This document shows, piece by piece, positions 59,936 through 64,000 of a stretch of DNA of 64,000 nucleotides (positions are counted from its first letter, which is position 1; every line of letters starts with the position of its first letter). Origin of the DNA: Delphinus delphis (taxonomy: Eukaryota; Chordata; Mammalia; Artiodactyla; Delphinidae); assembly GCF_949987515.2 (NCBI RefSeq), contig NC_082685.1:27110168-27174167 (forward strand), given 5' to 3'. The position numbers were made by a program, and so were the translations under genes. Under the pieces are notes generated by a model. It had not been told where the DNA came from and made no database searches. It was given only the letters and a program-made list of their open reading frames with translations.

Positions 59936-60060
59936 TAGATTTGCATTCTTGTGAGTGTGGGTGAACATCATTGAAAGAAATTGCTTCTCCTTCTAAGGAT
60001 GATCTTGAATGTTCCTTTCCACAGGTGTGGTGTGGTTTTTTGCTCATGAAGTAGAACCCA

Positions 60061-60080
60061 ACACACACACACACACACAC
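60061..60080. repeat. (AC)10 microsatellite
   Basis: Uninterrupted AC dinucleotides. Confidence 0.9.
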
Positions 60081-60439
60081 CATATATCACACACAGGTTC
60101 AGAATGCCCTCCCTTGGCTACATCTTCCAAGGTCCTGCTTAAATCCCAGCTAATTCCATGATATTTTCTTTGATTGCCCTACTTGGAGGCGAATCCTCTC
60201 TCTTCCTGTCCTTTCAAATGGTTTTTTATCATTTGCTTCTCTTCTGGGAATTTGAAAAGTGAAGTGACCTCTCCCACCAGCGGCGGAGTTTTGAACAGCA
60301 GGCCGTGCTTTCTAGAGCACAGTCCGTCGCTGAGAGCTCTTAGGTACCAGCCCTGTGAGGAGTGCTCGGCCTAGGCTGCCTCAGCCGATGCCCCTGGCAC
60401 CCTCTGAGGTGAGGATGACATCAGCTCAGGTTCATGAAC

Positions 60440-60560
60440 CACTTCCATAAAGGCGCTTGGCCTGGGACAACGTGCAGATCTCATTTACACAACGACCTTG
60501 CGAGGCTGGTACATTACAGTGAGGGTCCTTAGATTGTGCGTAAGATGGAAACTGCACGGC
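60440..60560 (-). mobile_element. MIR-like fragment
   Basis: GATCTCATTTACACAACGAC then CTTGCGAGGCTGGTACATTA, a weak reverse MIR match. Confidence 0.35.
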
Positions 60561-61388
60561 CAAAGCTATCCTTGAAGAAGCTTCAGGAAGGCATCACCTC
60601 AGGGGCCAACCTAACATCACTCGGTAAGTGCAACAGAGCTCTGTTCTTTCTTTAAGCGTCGGGACAGACGGTCATCTGTGTGTGCCTGTGCCTGCAGCAC
60701 TAAATGAGTGGTGAACTTGTGTTTGGAGGCTGTGAAGTTGTACAAATAGGTTTGCTTTTGACACTGGACTCACCCCCAGTCAAGGAGATGCTCAGATATA
60801 GGAAGCGCACAGGGTCTAAGAAACCAACTGAGAGAACCCAGATTCCCATCTCCTGTCTCCAGGGATATGCTCTTTAGATAGAATATGTGGAGGCATAAAT
60901 AGTAAGTAGCATATACGGTGGGAACGATAGTGACTAGAATATATGGCAGCATCGATAGCAATCGGTATTTTTTTCTTTTAACTTTTTCCCCTTAAGTTTG
61001 TCTAGTTAAATGCATCTAAGTTTTATGTACATATGAAGCAATCCTTCTGTTCCTGTATTTCAGATATGAAACTGAGTTTCCTAGAGTTTCAGCCCTTGCC
61101 TGAGGTTGCCCAGCATGGAAAGAGTCATAGCAGAAATTAAGCCCGGCCCTGCCCAGTGGATCCGCTTTCTCAGTCCTGGGTGCCCAGCTCACTGGCTCAC
61201 AGAGTTTGTAATAACTATAAGCAAGCAGCGAAAGAAGCTCAAGTTTATCCATTTGAGAGAAACTGAGGGGTGGTTGGAAAGCATTAAAAGGTCACGCTCC
61301 TTCCCCTTCACTGATGTGGGAGCTTGTCTATATTTTAGGTCAACCGTCAAATTAGATTTTCATCTGCAAAGACCCAGCCAAGAAGGAA

Positions 61389-61830
61389 TGTGGTTTAGAC
61401 ATAGGGTTGCCAGGGATTTTAATGGAAACATACTTGGACTCCCACTGGAGTCTAAGTTCTCTTCATCGCCCCTCCCACTGGGCTGGGGTAGATGGGGCCA
61501 GTGGGGAATTACCAGCCTGTAGCTCTCTCTGCCTCTCAAGCCCCCAGAGCTGGGCTTCCTTGTTTACTTATTTAGAGCCCAGTAGAGGAAGTGGTAAAGG
61601 AAACTTGCTGAGTCGTTTTCTGAGAAGAGACCATATATGTTCTCAGAGGAAGCCGTTGCTTTCTGGGATCTGGCTATAGCAGAAAGGACATCGGCTCCAG
61701 CAGAGCTTTTCCAGAGGGTACCTGGGAGTTGGAAGAGCCAAAGACGCCTCCACACTCTGGATTTGGGGTTCTCTGTCCATGGGTGCAACACCCATGCTCA
61801 GTTTGTGAGCTTCGTCCCAGGAGAGCAACC
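61389..61830 (+). promoter_or_regulatory. LCP2: Candidate LCP2 promoter and 5' UTR
   Basis: The 440 bases before the LCP2 ATG carry motifs expected for a blood-cell promoter. These are a RUNX consensus TGTGGTTT at 61389-61396 and two ETS/PU.1-like cores, AGAGGAAGTGG at 61584-61594 and CAGAGGAAGC at 61644-61653. There is no convincing TATA box. An ATG at 61637 opens a different frame that runs past the LCP2 start to 61912, so a transcript starting upstream of 61637 would carry an overlapping upstream ORF. Motifs are seen directly; promoter function is inferred from position and from the gene's known leukocyte expression. Confidence 0.45.
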
Positions 61831-61908
61831 ATGGCACTCAGGAACGTGCCCTTTCGCTCTGAGGTCCTGGCCTGGGACCCTGACACCCTTGCAGACTATT
61901 TCAAGAAG
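61831..61908 (+). CDS. LCP2: LCP2 first coding exon (SLP-76 adaptor, N-terminal 26 residues)
   Basis: LCP2 encodes SLP-76, the cytosolic adaptor phosphorylated by ZAP-70/SYK that links LAT to VAV1, NCK, ITK and PLC-gamma in T cells, mast cells and platelets. The exon encodes MALRNVPFRSEVLAWDPDTL followed by ADYFKK, the segment leading into the N-terminal SAM domain. The ATG is in a strong Kozak context (AACCATGG). The exon ends at a GTGAGC donor (61909-61914) in phase 0. Only two differences from the human N-terminus are apparent from memory (AWDPDT for GWDPDS). The frame is open for 34 codons upstream of the ATG, but with no in-frame ATG there, so this start is favoured. The remaining exons (SAM, proline-rich region, SH2) lie beyond the right edge. 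Confidence 0.95.
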
Positions 61909-62084
61909 GTGAGCCTTGATGTTTTGGGGGTGGTAGGGCTGGGCAGAGGCTTGAAGATGGAGTCTGGGCAGAACATGAGAGGCGTGAAAGATAGCAGTGG
62001 AACTTCCAACTCCATGCAACCTCGCCAGTTGAGTGAGCACCACCGAGTACCCCGGCAATGCATTTTGGGGAGATGGGAGGCCCT

Positions 62085-62310
62085 CAGAGGGACAAATATC
62101 TACTGTGTGCCAGGGCTCGAGTTTGTGCTCTTCAGGCACAGTCCCATCTAACCCTCTCCAAGACTGCTGTCCTCCCAGCTCAGCTGCAACATAAGCTCAA
62201 GGAGGCTAACTGGTCCAAAGCCCCAGGGACTGCATGTGACAGAGGTGGGATTCTAGTCACACCTGTCTGGTTTCAAAGTCCTTGCTCTGAGACTCAGAAC
62301 TGCTGTAACA
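62085..62310 (-). mobile_element. MIR SINE in LCP2 intron 1
   Basis: ATATCTACTGTGTGCCAGGG and GACAGAGGTGGGATTCTAGT, reverse MIR. Confidence 0.65.
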
Positions 62311-63794
62311 ACTAGTGAGATCAAGGCTACTTGTTAGAAAGGGGAGATATGGAGTCCTGGGGTAGGAGAGAAGAAAGGAAAGGTTGGAGGCTGTGATGAA
62401 TGATGCTGGAGATGGCGTCAGGGCAAGTCATTGCTCATGACCTTGAAAGAGGGCTGTTGAAGACTTTACCTGGACAGAGTGTCACTGGAGCTTTATGAGG
62501 GTCTTATGAGGCAGGCTAGGAAACTGACATGAGCCTCAGACTATAGCTGGGGAAACTGAGGCCCCTGAAGAGGAGAAGGTTGGCCAGGAAGGGTCAGGGG
62601 CCAAGCTGTGGCAGAGCTGAGTGTTGCTGTCCTGGCTCCCAGCCTTGGAGGTGCTCAAGGATCCCTGTGTTTGGTCATCTGCTGGTGGGACCACAGGTCA
62701 CATGTCTGCTTGGGCAGATCCCAAGTCACGTGACTCAGGGACCCTCTATCCCTGTCCGAGGGATACGATGTCTCGTGAGGCACATTGAGCTTCTAACACT
62801 CCCACCTCTGGAGGCTGGCATCAGATTCACTTGTTACTCCAGATTATCACAAGCATAAGATTTTAGGTCAAGACCTTAGAGGTTGTCTAAGTCAACTTCT
62901 TGTTTTTCCTGGGATGGAGTAGGCTCCCAGGGACACATCGTCTAATTTGGGGTCCATATGGTACCAAGGTATTTCCTGTCACAACTGTTCTTCCCTAAGA
63001 AAAATGTGAAAATGTTGAATTGGGTGTGGCACGATAGAGGCACAGCCCACAGATCTTGTTACTTTCTGCTTTTTGTGCATCTCCTTTCTGTTATTTTTCC
63101 CTTATGAAAAGGTCATAATAAACTTAGCTTTCAGCACGGTGGGTGCAAAGATCACTGAGGTAACTGACTTTTGAAAGAGTTTTCTAAATACTTTTCTTAA
63201 ATGTAGACCAAATAAATTAGGGCCACAAGTGAAATTTGCTAAGATGCTATAAAGCGGCATATTACCTCAATAAAGAAAGGAGAAAAGAATTGAGAATTAA
63301 CAAGGCATACCTGAGGATGGGCTGAGAGGCACAGATAGGCCCCATCTCCAATGTGAGAAGGAGAATTACACAGATAGTACAGCAGCTGCAGAATCCAAAG
63401 GTAAAGTTCCCCTTCGTAGAGAGAGCTGGACTATAGGTCAGGGATGATTCGGGACAACTGCCTGAGTTGGAGGAAGGGAGAATGTTCTTCTTGGAGAGTC
63501 CAGACCCCAGGTCAAGTCCACAGAATCTGGACAGCTTTCCCCTCCCAGCATGAAGGGACTGAAGGCAGGAACGAGGAGACTGAGGGGCACCTGTGATCCA
63601 GGAACCCACAGACCCAGGTAGACATCCGTCAAACGTGAACATCTCAATTCCCCCAGAGGGAAAACGCAGAGGACTGACCGCGGAGTCATTTGGGGACGGA
63701 TCTTGGCCAGCAAAAGTCCTGTTAGCAGGTGTAATTTCTAATGAAGCACTGGGGCCAGGTCCTCCTTGGAGACACTTCCCCGGCCAGCTCTGGA

Positions 63795-63970
63795 GTCAGA
63801 CACACCTCGGTTTGAATCCTGGCTCTGCCACCTGCTAGCTTGGTGACCCTCCTTTTTTTTTACTTCACCTCTGTGCCTCGGCTTCCTCGTCAGTAAACCA
63901 GAGATAGTAACAGTGACTAACCTCATGGGATTGTTGGGAGAAATAAAGGAAATACGTGTGTGAGGCCTCC
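63795..63970 (+). mobile_element. MIR SINE in LCP2 intron 1
   Basis: GGTTTGAATCCTGGCTCTGC, TGTGCCTCGGCTTCCTCGTC, GGATTGTTGGGAGAAATAAA. Confidence 0.75.
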
Positions 63971-64000
63971 AGCAGAGACAGGGGGCCAATTCATGTTCAG

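Larger units (their letters stand above)
61909..64000 (+). other. LCP2: LCP2 intron 1 (partial)
   Basis: Follows the GTGAGC donor of LCP2 exon 1. No second exon (expected to begin Leu-Asn-Tyr-Lys-Asp-Cys) was found before the window ends. It holds MIR fragments at 62085-62310 and 63795-63970 and otherwise unremarkable single-copy sequence. Confidence 0.8.

Noticed and set aside
1..64000. CRISPR arrays, operons, phage or other multi-gene systems
   Set aside because: No regularly spaced direct repeats and no dense coding. The window is ordinary mammalian DNA.

Overview
The window is mammalian genomic DNA, most likely from a whale or dolphin. It has no bacterial gene packing, coding sequence appears as short exons with GT/AG splice signals, and the rest is made of mammalian repeats (MIR, L2, L1, hAT-Charlie, MaLR). 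The clade call rests on three CHR-type tRNA-derived SINEs of the form typical of cetaceans, one older CHR-1-like SINE, and cetartiodactyl-type L1 3' ends.

Three genes were recognised, and each contributes one coding exon. (1) The last coding exon of KCNMB1 (BK channel beta-1 subunit) lies at 3162-3431 on the + strand. (2) An alternative first coding exon of KCNIP1 (KChIP1, a Kv4 channel partner) lies at 23365-23452 on the - strand. (3) The first coding exon of LCP2 (SLP-76, an immune-cell adaptor) lies at 61831-61908 on the + strand. This matches the gene order I recall for human 5q35.1, inverted. KCNIP1 is transcribed leftward, so KCNMB1 lies antisense inside its first intron. KCNIP1 and LCP2 point away from each other across about 38 kb of non-coding DNA.

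Layout: 1-23.4 kb is KCNIP1 intron with the end of KCNMB1 in it. 23.45-61.4 kb is intergenic and repeat-rich. It holds a REST/RE1-like site at 47.72 kb and candidate CTCF motifs at 40.87 kb (- orientation) and 49.23 kb (+ orientation). That arrangement is what one would expect at a border between an excitable-cell gene domain (KCNIP1, KCNMB1) and a blood-cell gene domain (LCP2). 61.4-64 kb is the LCP2 promoter region, first exon and start of intron 1.

The two channel subunits are not known to work together. KCNMB1 tunes BK channels in smooth muscle, KCNIP1 tunes Kv4 A-type currents in neurons, and LCP2 scaffolds T-cell receptor signalling. I found no tRNA or rRNA gene, CRISPR array, operon or unusual multi-gene system. 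The most interesting points are regulatory motifs, a twin-primed L1 insertion beside the RE1 site, and a small signal-peptide-like open frame with a splice donor at 56.5 kb. Repeat boundaries were read by eye and are approximate except where a target-site duplication is stated.
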